A stretch of 64,000 nt of DNA from G963666705 sp963666705 (GCA_963666705.2 CAXXKO010000022.1:1-64000), one strand, 5' to 3'. Shown: positions 8,076 to 16,665, counted from the stretch's first letter. Made by a program: numbers and translations. The notes: generated by a model not told the origin, from the letters alone.

Positions 8076-8304
8076 GCGCCCGCCTTGATGCGGATGGTCT
8101 CTTCGCCCACGGTGATGCTCCCGGCGTCGGGCGTCTCCAGGAAGTTGACGCAGCGCAGGAAGGTGCTCTTGCCCGAGCCGCTGGCCCCACCATGGCGATC
8201 ACGTCGCCCTCGCGCGCGGTGAGCGAGACCCCCTTCAGCACCTCGACGTTGCCGAACGATTTATGAATGCCGTCGGCGATCAGCGCCGCCGTCCGCCCCT
8301 CCAT
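8072..8304 (-). pseudogene. polar amino-acid ABC transporter ATP-binding protein, N-terminal remnant
   Basis: Starts MEGRTAALIADGIHKSFGNV and reaches VLKGVSLTAREGDVIAMVG. One missing base near 8192 breaks the frame inside Walker A; the other frame restores ASGSGKSTFLRCVNFLETPD, typical of GlnQ/HisP ATPases. The gene stops at about residue 75 (around 8072), where it joins the permease internal sequence directly, with no intervening stop and no signature or Walker B motifs. This is a deletion junction between two neighbouring genes of one transporter operon. Confidence 0.8.
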
Positions 8305-8402
8305 TCGCCACCCTCACGATTATAATTCGGCGCGCGCGCTAGCCACATTCGGCGCGCACTCTAGCCGCGCCCAAATCGCACTGCAATACATCGATTGGCG
8401 AA

Positions 8403-9812
8403 TGTAGATAGCACACGATCTGTCCGTTCTATGTAGCACACGATCTGTCCGGTTTATTGAGCCTCCTGTTTGAAGGGGGTGGGATGAGACGGACAGATGT
8501 TTTGCAAGGTGTGCGCATGATGAGGTTTCGGGATGTTTTCGGTCGTTGTGAGGCGGGATCGTTGAGCCAGTTGGAGGCGGCGGAGGTGCTTGGGGTCGGC
8601 GAGCGCACGTTTCGGCGCTGGTGCCGTCGTTTCGAGTGTGAGGGCGATGCGGGGCTTCTGGACCGGCGTCTGGGCAAGCCGTCGCCCAAGCGGGTGCCGG
8701 TGGACGAGGCGATGCGGGTCGAAGCTCTTTACCGCGAGCGCTACGCGGGTTTCACGGTCAAGCACTTCCACGAGCACCTGGTGAAGGACCACGGCTTCCG
8801 CTGGGGTTACACCTGGACCAAGACGTTTCTCCACGGCCGCGGCCTGGCGGCGCCGGCGCCCAGGCGCGGGGCGCACCGGCGCAAGCGGCCGCGGCGGCCG
8901 CTCGTGGGCATGATGCTGCATCAGGACGGCTCGACGCACCGCTGGCTGCCGGGCCGCGACGAAGAGCAGGATATGATCGTCTCTCTGGACGATGCGAGCG
9001 GGGCGATCTACTCGGGCTTCCTGGTCGCCGAGGAGGGCACCATGTCGAGCTTCCAGGGGCTGGGCGAGGTGTTCGGCCGGCACGGGCTGCCGTGCGCGCT
9101 CTACACCGACCGCGCGAGCCACTACTTCCACACCCCCCAGGCGGGTGGCAAGGTGGACCGCGACAAGCCCTCCCAGCTCGGACGGGCCTTGGCCCAGCTC
9201 GGCATCGAGCACATCGCGGCCTATTCGCCGGAGGCGCGCGGGCGCTCCGAGCGCGCCTTCCGCACCTTGCAGGACCGGCTCCCCAAGGAGTTGGCATTGG
9301 CCGGCGTCTCGACGATCGAAGGGGCCAACCGCTTCCTCGCCGAGACCTTCATTCCCGACTACAATGCGCGCTTCGCGATCGCTCCCGAAGAGCCGGGCTC
9401 GGCCTTCGTCGCCGTGCCGGCGGAACAGTGGCGCGACGTGCTGTGCGTCCAGGAGACGCGCACCGTCGGCAACGACAACACCGTACGCTTCCACGGCATC
9501 GTCCTGCAGATCCCGCCGTCATCGCTGAGGCCGCACTACGTCAAGGCCAAGGTCCGCGTCCACCACTATCCGGACGCCACCTACGCCATATTCCACGGGC
9601 CGCGCCCGATCGCCCGCTACCGAGGCGATGGCGCGCTTCTGGAAGGAGACACCATGAAGAGGGCCGCGTGATGCCGCTCGACGCGACCCGCCCGTGGATA
9701 AGTGGACAGCTCGGCTACGCCGACCTGACCACTTCCCCACAGGCGCCACAACATCAACAGAGCGGTCAATCGATGTGCTACATAAACCGGCCAACTTAAT
9801 TCGCTATCTACA
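8403..9812 (+). mobile_element. complete ISNCY-type insertion sequence with 16-bp target duplication
   Basis: The ends carry inverted repeats TGTAGATAGC (8403-8412) and GCTATCTACA (9803-9812); a second inverted pair, TATGTAGCACA, lies inside both ends. The element is flanked by identical 16-base direct repeats TACATCGATTGGCGAA at 8387-8402 and 9813-9828. A partial internal repeat, TAGCACACGATCTGTCCG, occurs twice at the left end. It encodes one transposase. Confidence 0.8.
8484..9671 (+). CDS. ISNCY family transposase
   Basis: 395 residues from the ATG at 8484 (MRRTDVLQGVRMMRFRDVF); a TTG 27 bases upstream is possible but less likely. The N-terminal helix-turn-helix (LSQLEAAEVLGVGERTFRRW) recognises IS ends. 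The rve-type catalytic core shows Asp in LHQDGSTHRWL, Asp in LYTDRASHYF and Glu in SPEARGRSERAF. The frame is intact and the element has both ends and a target duplication, so it may be active or recently so. Confidence 0.88.
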   Translation: MRRTDVLQGVRMMRFRDVFGRCEAGSLSQLEAAEVLGVGERTFRRWCRRFECEGDAGLLDRRLGKPSPKRVPVDEAMRVEALYRERYAGFTVKHFHEHLVKDHGFRWGYTWTKTFLHGRGLAAPAPRRGAHRRKRPRRPLVGMMLHQDGSTHRWLPGRDEEQDMIVSLDDASGAIYSGFLVAEEGTMSSFQGLGEVFGRHGLPCALYTDRASHYFHTPQAGGKVDRDKPSQLGRALAQLGIEHIAAYSPEARGRSERAFRTLQDRLPKELALAGVSTIEGANRFLAETFIPDYNARFAIAPEEPGSAFVAVPAEQWRDVLCVQETRTVGNDNTVRFHGIVLQIPPSSLRPHYVKAKVRVHHYPDATYAIFHGPRPIARYRGDGALLEGDTMKRAA

Positions 9813-9959
9813 TACATCGATTGGCGAAGCGGCCCCGCACGCGATGCCGGTCCCCCTCACATTGAGCGCCACGCCAACGCCGGCGGGATTCCGCGCGGTG
9901 GGAAAAGCCTGTAAGCTTCAGATGCGGTTTCGCGGAAATCCATTGGGGGGAGGTGCATC

Positions 9960-11168
9960 GTGCATTCCTGGGCCAAGCAGAGCGTCACCAAGTTCGCGAA
10001 GTTCCCGGACCCGAACGCGCTGCTGCCCGACCGTGAGGCGCGCGCGGCACCGCCCGTCCACCCCGAGGACGTGCCGCCGGCGCTGCGGAGCGTACCGGGC
10101 TCGCCCCGCGACCGCCGGCAGGAGCGCTATTTCGGCCGCAACTTCCCGGAGCCCAACTTCAAGCTCAGCCGCCTGACGGACGCCTATCACACGGTGGTGA
10201 CGGCGGTGCCCGGCGAGGTCACCCGGACCTACGACCGCCTCGGCGCCAAATACGGCGACCTCATCGACCGGGTGAACGCCGCGGCCCGCACCTACCACGA
10301 GAAGCCGGCCACCGGCACGCCCGACCCCAAGGCCGACCTCACCGCCGCCATCCGGCGCAAGGCCAAGGCGAGCGGCATCGACCTCGTCGGCTTCACCCGC
10401 TTCGACCGCACCTACGTCACGGCCGAGACCCGGGGCGAGGCCCGGTTCCGCAACGCGATCGTGCTGTGCCGCGCCTTCGATTGGAAGATCACCGATGCCG
10501 TGCCCAGCATCGAATGGGACGTGCATTCCTACGACACCAGCCTGGCCCTCGCCCTGGCTGCCTTCAAGGTCGCGGATTTCCTCCGCCGCAAGGGCTACCC
10601 GGTGCAGTTCATCGCCGGCACCGGCACGCCGGGCGAGACCATGATCGCCCCCATCCTGCCCTACGCCGTCGAGGCCGGGCTCGGCCAGATCGGGGCCAAC
10701 GGCGTCATGCTGACGCCCGAGTTCGGCAGCCGCGTCCGGGTCATCGGCCTCTCGACCGACGCGCCCGTGAGGTACGGCAAGCCGGTCGATTTCGGCGTCA
10801 ACAAATTATGCGAGGAATGCCAGGTCTGCGTCCGGCGCTGCCCGGGCCGGGCGCTCTCCAACCTCAAGGTCGATTGGCGCGGCGTGAGGAAACACAAGGT
10901 CGTCGCCGACCGCTGCCTGCCCATGCTGCGCTACGCCGAGTGCAACATCTGCACCAAGGTCTGCCCGGTGCAGCATTTCGGCCTGAAGGCCGTGCTCGAC
11001 CATTACCGCGAGTCGGGCGGCGAGATCCTGGGCAAGGACACGGACGCGCTCGAGGGCTACACCATGTTCGAGAAAGGCCGCTTCGGCCCCGGCGATCTGC
11101 CCCGCTTCACCCCCAATGACGGCGGCAAGGGCCTCATGAAGATGGCCAAGGGCCGGGGGCTGGTCTAG
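9960..11168 (+). CDS. QueG-like / reductive-dehalogenase-related 4Fe-4S protein
   Basis: 402 residues from GTG 9960, preceded by a strong GGGGGGAGG ribosome-binding site. The C-terminal part has two ferredoxin-type cysteine motifs: CEECQVCVRRCPG (Cys 284-295) and CNICTKVCPV (from about residue 328). The middle (DLVGFTRFDR; GLGQIGANGVMLTPEFGSRV) matches the fold shared by epoxyqueuosine reductase QueG and corrinoid reductive dehalogenases. There is no Tat signal, so it is cytosolic, unlike respiratory dehalogenases. It is probably a cobalamin-dependent reductase of unknown substrate; the N-terminal 120 residues are not recognised. No neighbour clarifies its role. Confidence 0.75.
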   Translation: MHSWAKQSVTKFAKFPDPNALLPDREARAAPPVHPEDVPPALRSVPGSPRDRRQERYFGRNFPEPNFKLSRLTDAYHTVVTAVPGEVTRTYDRLGAKYGDLIDRVNAAARTYHEKPATGTPDPKADLTAAIRRKAKASGIDLVGFTRFDRTYVTAETRGEARFRNAIVLCRAFDWKITDAVPSIEWDVHSYDTSLALALAAFKVADFLRRKGYPVQFIAGTGTPGETMIAPILPYAVEAGLGQIGANGVMLTPEFGSRVRVIGLSTDAPVRYGKPVDFGVNKLCEECQVCVRRCPGRALSNLKVDWRGVRKHKVVADRCLPMLRYAECNICTKVCPVQHFGLKAVLDHYRESGGEILGKDTDALEGYTMFEKGRFGPGDLPRFTPNDGGKGLMKMAKGRGLV

Positions 11169-11503
11169 GGGTCGCGGCCGTGCGGTGAGAGGCCGGGCGA
11201 GGCCGGGGAGGGGGCCGTTGGCGCCCGGCGGGCGGACCGCGGATTGTGACCCTGAACGTTTGTCCGGCTTGACCAACGAACGTTGACAGTCTTCCGCCTT
11301 GAGCCGCTGTTCGAAATCTTCAGGATTGCGACGGAAAGCCGAGGATCATGGTCGTTCTCCCGGGGAATTCTCGCGTTATTCCCAAGATGGCAACGGGATG
11401 GAGCACGGCGCGACTTCGGGTCGGCCTGGTTCTCGATGCCTGAAAAACGGCTCCATTCCGTCCGGTCAAACGATAGAGTGCGGGCACGCCCGCATCACGG
11501 TCA
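11169..11503. other. intergenic stretch, no gene seen
   Basis: 335 bases between the iron-sulfur protein and the convergent AhpD-like gene. Short frames in it have no family features. No clear terminator with a T run is seen. Confidence 0.5.
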
Positions 11504-12076
11504 TCAAGCTGCGCGCCGTTCCCTGATGACCGGCTTCTCCCAGCGCAGTTTTTCGACTTCCGGGTCGAGAGGCGTGCCAGCGATCGAGTTCGTGTAGTTG
11601 CTGATCAGTTTAATCGAGAGCCCGAGGATCACCTCGAGTGCCTGCACGTTGGAGTATCCGGCGTTGAAGAAGACCCGCAGGTCCGCTTCGGACGCCTTGC
11701 CTCTGTTGGCGATGAGCGCGCGGGCGAACCCGCGCAAAGCTTCCAGCTTTGGATCCGAGAGCGGCGCACCGGAGCGCAGCGCCGCGACCTCGCTCGGTTC
11801 CATGCCGGCTTTCTTCGCCAGCATCGTGTGCCACGGAACGCAGTAGTTGCACTCGTTCTCGAAATTGGCGGTCATGTAGACAACCTGACGCTCGATCGGC
11901 GTGAAAGTCGTCGTTTCGAACAAATCCCACATATGCGCGTATCCGGAGAGAAGTTGCGGCGATAGCGCCATCACCTTCTCGACATTGGGTATCATGCCGA
12001 AGTTTTTCTTCGTCGTCGCCAGCGCTTCTAATGAGGCCGCGGGCGCGGTACTTTCATCGAGTAGGGGGAAGGCCAT
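11504..12076 (-). CDS. carboxymuconolactone decarboxylase / AhpD-like protein
   Basis: 190 residues from ATG 12076 (MAFPLLDESTAPAASLEAL). The AhpD-type active-site pattern is present: ENECNYCVPWH, with Glu, Cys-x2-Cys and a His three residues after the second Cys. Such proteins act as alkylhydroperoxidases or thiol-dependent peroxidases, or as CMD-fold enzymes of aromatic degradation. It is the last gene of a minus-strand run with a tautomerase (44 bases upstream), an SDR and, across an IS, an alpha/beta hydrolase. The membership suggests a small catabolic or detoxification operon. Confidence 0.85.
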   Translation of the reverse strand: MAFPLLDESTAPAASLEALATTKKNFGMIPNVEKVMALSPQLLSGYAHMWDLFETTTFTPIERQVVYMTANFENECNYCVPWHTMLAKKAGMEPSEVAALRSGAPLSDPKLEALRGFARALIANRGKASEADLRVFFNAGYSNVQALEVILGLSIKLISNYTNSIAGTPLDPEVEKLRWEKPVIRERRAA

Positions 12077-12120
12077 GGTCTCATTCCTAATTGGAGGGGT
12101 TGAGGGTCGACCGAAGACGG

Positions 12121-12339
12121 TCAGCCGTCGGCCATGATTTTCTTCACGTCGTCGAGGCCGAGCGCATTGCCGCCCACACCCCACTGGCCGTCCTTGACTT
12201 CTTCGATGATCACCCACGTCACGTCGCGCAACTTTTCGCTGGTTACTTCGGCGACAACATCGGTGATCTTGCCAATCAAATCCTTGGATTGATCGGCGCT
12301 GAGCTCGTCCTTGAAGACTCTTACATTGATAAGCGGCGT
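12121..12339 (-). CDS. 4-oxalocrotonate tautomerase family protein with ACG in place of ATG
   Basis: The reading frame (P)LINVRVFKDELSADQSKDL, TDVVAEVTSEKLRDVTWVII and EEVKDGQWGVGGNALGLDD is a complete tautomerase-superfamily monomer of 72 residues ending at TGA 12121-12123. The catalytic Pro-1 codon (CCG) is preceded by ACG, not ATG, and the in-frame upstream region has no ATG, GTG or TTG. A good GAAGG Shine-Dalgarno sits 7 bases before the ACG. Either ACG is the start, giving weak translation, or a T-to-C change has silenced the gene. The protein would need processing to expose Pro-1. It lies between the SDR and AhpD-like genes. Confidence 0.75.
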   Translation of the reverse strand, partial: TPLINVRVFKDELSADQSKDLIGKITDVVAEVTSEKLRDVTWVIIEEVKDGQWGVGGNALGLDDVKKIMADG

Positions 12340-12374
12340 GGCTTCACCTTCGTGCTGGGGATCAGAGTAGGGAC

Positions 12375-12405
12375 CTCCGGGCTGGCGCGTATTTCCAGCC
12401 CGGAG
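12375..12405. promoter_or_regulatory. perfect 11-bp hairpin between SDR and tautomerase genes
   Basis: CTCCGGGCTGG and CCAGCCCGGAG form an 11-bp stem with a 9-base loop, just after the SDR stop on the minus strand. No U run follows in the transcribed direction, so it looks more like an mRNA-stabilising or processing hairpin that sets relative expression in the operon than a full terminator. Confidence 0.5.
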
Positions 12406-12412
12406 TTTGGCG

Positions 12413-13279
12413 CTACGCCTGTCTCACGCTCGCCAGTTGGCCGAGGCCGAGCGCCTCGACCACATGCGCCTGAACCGGCGCCGTCGCCTCATTGAGGGTG
12501 TCGGACCCATAGGCGGCGCCCACGACGGTGCGGGCTGCGCGCTGGCCTTTAGGGGTGGCGATCAGCGTCGCAACGGCTTCGGCGATGTCGTGCGGGTTGG
12601 GCGCTTCAGGGCCGGACAGCATGGTCATAAAGTGTTGGAACATGGCGCCGGGGATCTCGCCCACGTCGCCGTACTCGGCAACCCGCGCCGCATCCACCGG
12701 CTGGGCCGCGCTGCCGTACATTTGCGTCGGATAGGCGCTGGGCTGCACCAGAGCGACGTCGACGCCCAGTTGGGAGACCTCGTATCGGAGGCTGTCGGTC
12801 AGGGCCTCGACCGCGAACTTGCTCGCGCCGTAAAGTCCAAAGAACGGGAAAGTGACGCGGCCAAGGATCGAGCCGATATTGATGATCAGGCCATCTTGCT
12901 GGTGGCGAAGGGTCGGCAGCACCGCACGGGTGACACGGTGCAGCCCGATGACGTTGACATCGAACAGGGCGGTCGCCTGCTCGGCCGTGAACGCCTCCGA
13001 CACACCGGCGGAGGCGATGCCGGCGTTGTTGACCAACACGTCGATACGCCCCGTCTTGGCGACAACCGCCGCGACGGCTCGTTCGACAGACTCGGTGTTG
13101 GTGACGTCGAGCTCGACGGTCTCGGCGCCAAGCGCGCGCAGGGCATCGGCATGCTCGCGGTTCTTACGACGCGGGTCGCGCATCGACGCGAACACCTCGT
13201 GCCCGGCGCGCGCCAGGGTCTCAGCGGTCTCACGGCCAAAGCCGGTGGAGGAGCCGGTGATGAGGATGGTCTTTGGCAT
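12413..13279 (-). CDS. short-chain dehydrogenase/reductase (SDR)
   Basis: 288 residues, classical SDR. The cofactor motif TGSSTGFG is near residue 8, followed by NNAG, a Ser in IINIGSILG and the YGASK active site. The RDPRRK segment after beta-2 may favour NADP. Members oxidise alcohols or reduce carbonyls; the substrate is unknown. AAAGGAACAG before ATG 13279 is a plausible ribosome-binding site. The IS4-type element inserted 32 bases upstream of its start cuts it off from the hydrolase gene that once preceded it. Confidence 0.9.
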   Translation of the reverse strand: MPKTILITGSSTGFGRETAETLARAGHEVFASMRDPRRKNREHADALRALGAETVELDVTNTESVERAVAAVVAKTGRIDVLVNNAGIASAGVSEAFTAEQATALFDVNVIGLHRVTRAVLPTLRHQQDGLIINIGSILGRVTFPFFGLYGASKFAVEALTDSLRYEVSQLGVDVALVQPSAYPTQMYGSAAQPVDAARVAEYGDVGEIPGAMFQHFMTMLSGPEAPNPHDIAEAVATLIATPKGQRAARTVVGAAYGSDTLNEATAPVQAHVVEALGLGQLASVRQA

Positions 13280-13324
13280 GGTCTGTTCCTTTGCGAGTTG
13301 GTGTTGAAGAACACTAGTGTCCGG

Positions 13325-14494
13325 TTAATAGTCGAATAGATTCAATTGGTTAGCATGGGGGTGGATTGGTGTCGTGGTTTCTGGATTTGTAAGCAATTGA
13401 AGGAGCGGTGTTTTTTCGAAGACGGTGAGGCTGAGGACCTGGAGGATTGTGTAGAGGCTGGCGTTGATAGCCAAGCGCTTCTTGACGATGGCGATCAACA
13501 CATAGACGGAGACGGCGATCCAGATCTGGGATTTGACGGCGTTCTCGGAGGTGCCGTAGAAGCGCTTGATGCGCAGGTGCTGCTTGATCCATTTGAAGAA
13601 CAGCTCGACCTGCCAGCGGCATTTGTAGAGCTGGGCGATGGTCAGCGCCGGCAGGGTGAAGTTGTTGGTCAGGAAGGTGAAGGCCTTGCCGCTCTCGGGG
13701 TCGCGGTATCGGACGCGGCGGAGCCTGTCCGGGTAGTCGGTGGCGGTGTGCTGGCCGGCGGTGCGGATGGTCTGGTCGCAGCGCAGGCCGGTGGTCTTGT
13801 CGATTGCGCGGGACGCGATCCTGCGGAACTGGAACTTGGCCCGTGCCCGGACGACGAAGAAGGCGGCGCCCTGGCTCAGGCGATGGAGGCGGGCGAAATG
13901 GATGTATCCGCGGTCCAGGACGTAGAAGGCGCCGGGCTCGGGGACCAGCTCGTCGAGCACCCTCACGTCGTGCCATCGGCCGTCGCTGATATGGATGAAA
14001 GTTGGGATATTGCCGCGCAGATCCAAGAGGGTGTGGAGCTTGATGGCGGCCTTGGTGCGCTGGAACGGGGCCCAGGGGAAGACCGCGAGGCAGAGGTCGA
14101 TGGTGGTCGAGTCGAGGGCATAGACGGTGTGGTCGAGCTCGAGGCCGAAGCTGTCTTGGGCATAGAGCGGCCGGGCGATGCGGATCAGCGCCTGGGCGAA
14201 GTCGGCATGGATGCGCCAGTCGCGCCTCTCGTTGGCGTCGGCCAAGGTGGCGCGGGCGACGCGCCCGCGGATGCCCATGTGGTAGAGCTTGGTGTGCTGG
14301 GCGCGCAGGCAGGCCTCGATGTCGCGCAGGCTCTCGCGATAGGTCAGCTGCGCGAAGGCCATGCACAGATACCGATCGAGGCAGGAGAAGCTTCGCAGCC
14401 TGCGATCGCCGCCGTAGCGGTGGACGCAACGGCGCAAGCTGTGCACGGGCAGATGGTCGATCACCTGGGCGAAAACGATCTTGCCTGCATACAT
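13325..14494 (-). CDS. IS4 family transposase
   Basis: 389 residues from the ATG at 14494 (MYAGKIVFAQVIDHLPVHSL); a further in-frame ATG at 14527 is less likely. DDE features are YALDSTTIDLCL, YVLDRGYIHFARL and the Y-(2)-R-(3)-E-(6)-K signature in YKCRWQVELFFKWIKQHL. The ORF is intact. The nested IS1595 lies 44 bases upstream of the start and probably separates the gene from its own promoter end. Confidence 0.92.
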   Translation of the reverse strand: MYAGKIVFAQVIDHLPVHSLRRCVHRYGGDRRLRSFSCLDRYLCMAFAQLTYRESLRDIEACLRAQHTKLYHMGIRGRVARATLADANERRDWRIHADFAQALIRIARPLYAQDSFGLELDHTVYALDSTTIDLCLAVFPWAPFQRTKAAIKLHTLLDLRGNIPTFIHISDGRWHDVRVLDELVPEPGAFYVLDRGYIHFARLHRLSQGAAFFVVRARAKFQFRRIASRAIDKTTGLRCDQTIRTAGQHTATDYPDRLRRVRYRDPESGKAFTFLTNNFTLPALTIAQLYKCRWQVELFFKWIKQHLRIKRFYGTSENAVKSQIWIAVSVYVLIAIVKKRLAINASLYTILQVLSLTVFEKTPLLQLLTNPETTTPIHPHANQLNLFDY

Positions 14495-14537
14495 GAGCCA
14501 TGCTCCTGACCGGGAAGGCAGGAGCATGTCTGGCTTA

Positions 14538-15612
14538 CGTCCCTATCCGGTTAATGCAGGTAGCGACCGAGTGTTCTTTATATGTTCGCTCTAAGGGTGT
14601 ACTGTTCCCGCCTCTGAGGATTGGTCGGGAGACAGGGCATGAGCGGCTTGTTGACGTTCCAAGAGCGCTACCGAGACGAGGAATCGTGCATCCTGGCCTT
14701 GGCGGATCGACGCTGGCCGTCTGGGTTTGCGTGCGCCCGCTGCGGGCACCGGCGGGGCTATCGGCACAAGGCGCGGGCGCGCGTCTTCGAATGCGCGGCT
14801 TGCGGTCGTCAAGAGTCGGTGACGGCGGGAACCATCTTCCACCGCACCCGCACACCGTTGCCCAAATGGTTCCTGGCGGCGTGGTTGATGGGGCGGGACA
14901 AGCGCGGGGTCTCGGCCCTGTTCCTGGCGCGCGAGCTGGGGCTTCGCTATGAGACCGCATGGCTGATGGCTCACAAGCTGCGCCATGGCTTGGCGGAGCG
15001 GCCGGATGCGTTGCTGGACGGCATGGTCGAGGTCGATGAGAGCTACTACGGCGGGCGCGGCAAGCCCGAGAGCCGGGGCCGCGGGATGGCCAATGCCAAC
15101 AAGAGCCTGCTCGTGCTGGCGGTGGAGAAGGTGGCGGTGGCGCCGGGCAAGGGGGTCGAGGCCAGCGGCTTCGTCGCCGGCCGGGCGCGGCTTGCCATCC
15201 TGCCCCGGGCCAATGCCGAGCAGCTCGGCGGCTTCGTGCGGGCCGCCGTGACGCCGGGCGCGCGCCTGCTGACCGACGATTTCAAGGGCTATGCCGGGCT
15301 CGGCGCCGTCTACCGGCACCAGCCCACCGTCCAAGGCCAAGGCAAGAACGCCGAGACGCAGATGCCGATCATCCACGTCCTGTTCAGCAACCTCAAGACC
15401 TGGCTCAACGGCACCTACCATGGCATCAGCGCCAAGCACTTGCCGCGCTATGGCCGGGAATGGGCCTATCGCTTCAACCGCCGCCGGCGGATCGACGACC
15501 TCGGCGACTTCGTCCTGAGCCGCGCCATGGCCCGGCCAACCATCACATACCGCCAGTTGATCCACGGTCTGCAACCCAACGACGCGCTACCTGCATTAAC
15601 CGGATAGGGACG
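14538..15612 (+). mobile_element. IS1595 family element nested in the IS4 element
   Basis: Inverted ends CGTCCCTATCCGGTTAATGC (from 14538) and its complement ending at 15612 bound the element. The 8-base direct repeat CTGGCTTA occurs at 14530-14537 and 15613-15620, the size expected for IS1595-family insertion. It sits inside the 5' end of the IS4-type element, so it inserted later. Confidence 0.88.
14639..15607 (+). CDS. IS1595 family transposase
   Basis: 322 residues from ATG 14639 (MSGLLTFQERYRDEESCILA), preceded by GGGAGACAGGGC. The N-terminal zinc ribbon is visible as CARCGHRRGYR and CAACG. The ISXO2-like DDE/N core includes VEVDESYYGGRGK, LLTDDFKGYAGL and HVLFSNLKTWLNGTYHG; the last keeps the Asn found in IS1595 enzymes where others have Glu. 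The C terminus runs into the right inverted repeat. Intact and possibly active. Confidence 0.92.
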   Translation: MSGLLTFQERYRDEESCILALADRRWPSGFACARCGHRRGYRHKARARVFECAACGRQESVTAGTIFHRTRTPLPKWFLAAWLMGRDKRGVSALFLARELGLRYETAWLMAHKLRHGLAERPDALLDGMVEVDESYYGGRGKPESRGRGMANANKSLLVLAVEKVAVAPGKGVEASGFVAGRARLAILPRANAEQLGGFVRAAVTPGARLLTDDFKGYAGLGAVYRHQPTVQGQGKNAETQMPIIHVLFSNLKTWLNGTYHGISAKHLPRYGREWAYRFNRRRRIDDLGDFVLSRAMARPTITYRQLIHGLQPNDALPALTG

Positions 15613-15739
15613 CTGGCTTAACACCGGGAGTTCAAGTCGGTGACACGCGAATATCCCGAAAGAACGTTTAACCACAACCCACTAACCGGAAAACCGCCGC
15701 AGTTAACCGGACACTAGTGGTTGAAGAAGGGAGGTCCGC

Positions 15740-16618
15740 CTACGCGGCCGCTTTCAGGGGCAGCGTCCGTGCGAGGAAGCCGCGCACGACCGCGGCGATC
15801 TCGGCGAGGTGGGTCTCCAACGCGAAATGACCGGTGTCGAAGAACCGGATCTCCGCGTTCGGAACATCGCGCTTGAAGGCTTCGGCGCCGGGCGGCAGGA
15901 AGAACGGGTCGTTCTTGCCCCAGACCGCCAGCAGAGGCGGACGGCGTTCGCGGAAATACGCCTGGAAGGTCGGATAGAGGGCGACGTTGCTGGCGTAGTC
16001 GAGCAACAGGTCGAGCTGGATCTCGTCGTTGCCCGGCCGCGCCATCAGGGCGTTGTCAAGCGTGTAGCCCTCCGGCGCCACCAGTGCCGTATCCGAGACG
16101 CCGTGGGTGTATTGCCACTGCGTGGTCTCGGGCGTGAGGAAGCCGCGAAGCGCCGCCCGGTTTTTTGCCGTCGGTTCCTCCCAGTACTTCCGGATCGGGT
16201 TCCAGCCGTCACTAAGCCCTTCGGTATAGGCGTTGCCGTTTTGGGATATGATCGCCGTGACCCGCTCCGGATGGCGGACGGCCAGGCGCAGGCCAACCGG
16301 CGCGCCGTAATCGAACACGAAGATGGCGTATCGGCCGAGGCCGATCGTATCGGTGAAGCGATCGATCACGTCCGTGAGGTTCCCGAAGGTGTAGGAGAAC
16401 GCCGCGCGATCCGGCGCGTCCGAAAAGCCAAACCCCGGCAGATCCGGTGCGATCACCCGATAGGCGTCGGCGAGCGCCGGGATCAGGTTCCGGTACATGT
16501 GACTGGATGTCGGAAAGCCGTGCAGCAGCAGGAGCGTGGGCGCGCCTCGGGGCCCTGCCTCGCGATAGAAGATGTTCTGCCCGCCGACATTGGCGGTGCG
16601 GTATACGATGGCACTCAT
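15740..16618 (-). CDS. alpha/beta hydrolase, haloalkane-dehalogenase / epoxide-hydrolase-like
   Basis: 292 residues. The oxyanion motif HGFPTS (residues 33-39), a nucleophile elbow with Asp103 in FVFDYGAPVG and the catalytic His in DTGHFALETH identify an Asp-nucleophile hydrolase of the haloalkane dehalogenase, haloacetate dehalogenase or epoxide hydrolase group. It would act on a halogenated or epoxide compound by an ester intermediate. Before the IS4-type insertion its stop lay about 43 bases from the SDR start, so it was probably first gene of a hydrolase, SDR, tautomerase, AhpD-like operon. It diverges from a CGNR regulator gene across an AT-rich promoter region. Confidence 0.88.
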   Translation of the reverse strand: MSAIVYRTANVGGQNIFYREAGPRGAPTLLLLHGFPTSSHMYRNLIPALADAYRVIAPDLPGFGFSDAPDRAAFSYTFGNLTDVIDRFTDTIGLGRYAIFVFDYGAPVGLRLAVRHPERVTAIISQNGNAYTEGLSDGWNPIRKYWEEPTAKNRAALRGFLTPETTQWQYTHGVSDTALVAPEGYTLDNALMARPGNDEIQLDLLLDYASNVALYPTFQAYFRERRPPLLAVWGKNDPFFLPPGAEAFKRDVPNAEIRFFDTGHFALETHLAEIAAVVRGFLARTLPLKAAA

Positions 16619-16665
16619 TGTCAGAGTCTCCGGTTACGGGTGGATGCAAAAACAAGCCGGTGTAG

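Larger units (their letters stand above)
13312..15719 (-). mobile_element. IS4-type element, interrupted by a nested IS1595 element
   Basis: Terminal inverted repeats CACTAGTGTCCGGTTAA (13312-13328) and TTAACCGGACACTAGTG (15703-15719) bound the composite. The 9-base target duplication GTTGAAGAA flanks it at 13303-13311 and 15720-15728. The interior holds an intact IS4-family transposase on the minus strand and, at 14538-15612, an IS1595 element with its own target duplication. A sister copy without the nested insertion is at 29138-30450. Confidence 0.88.
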
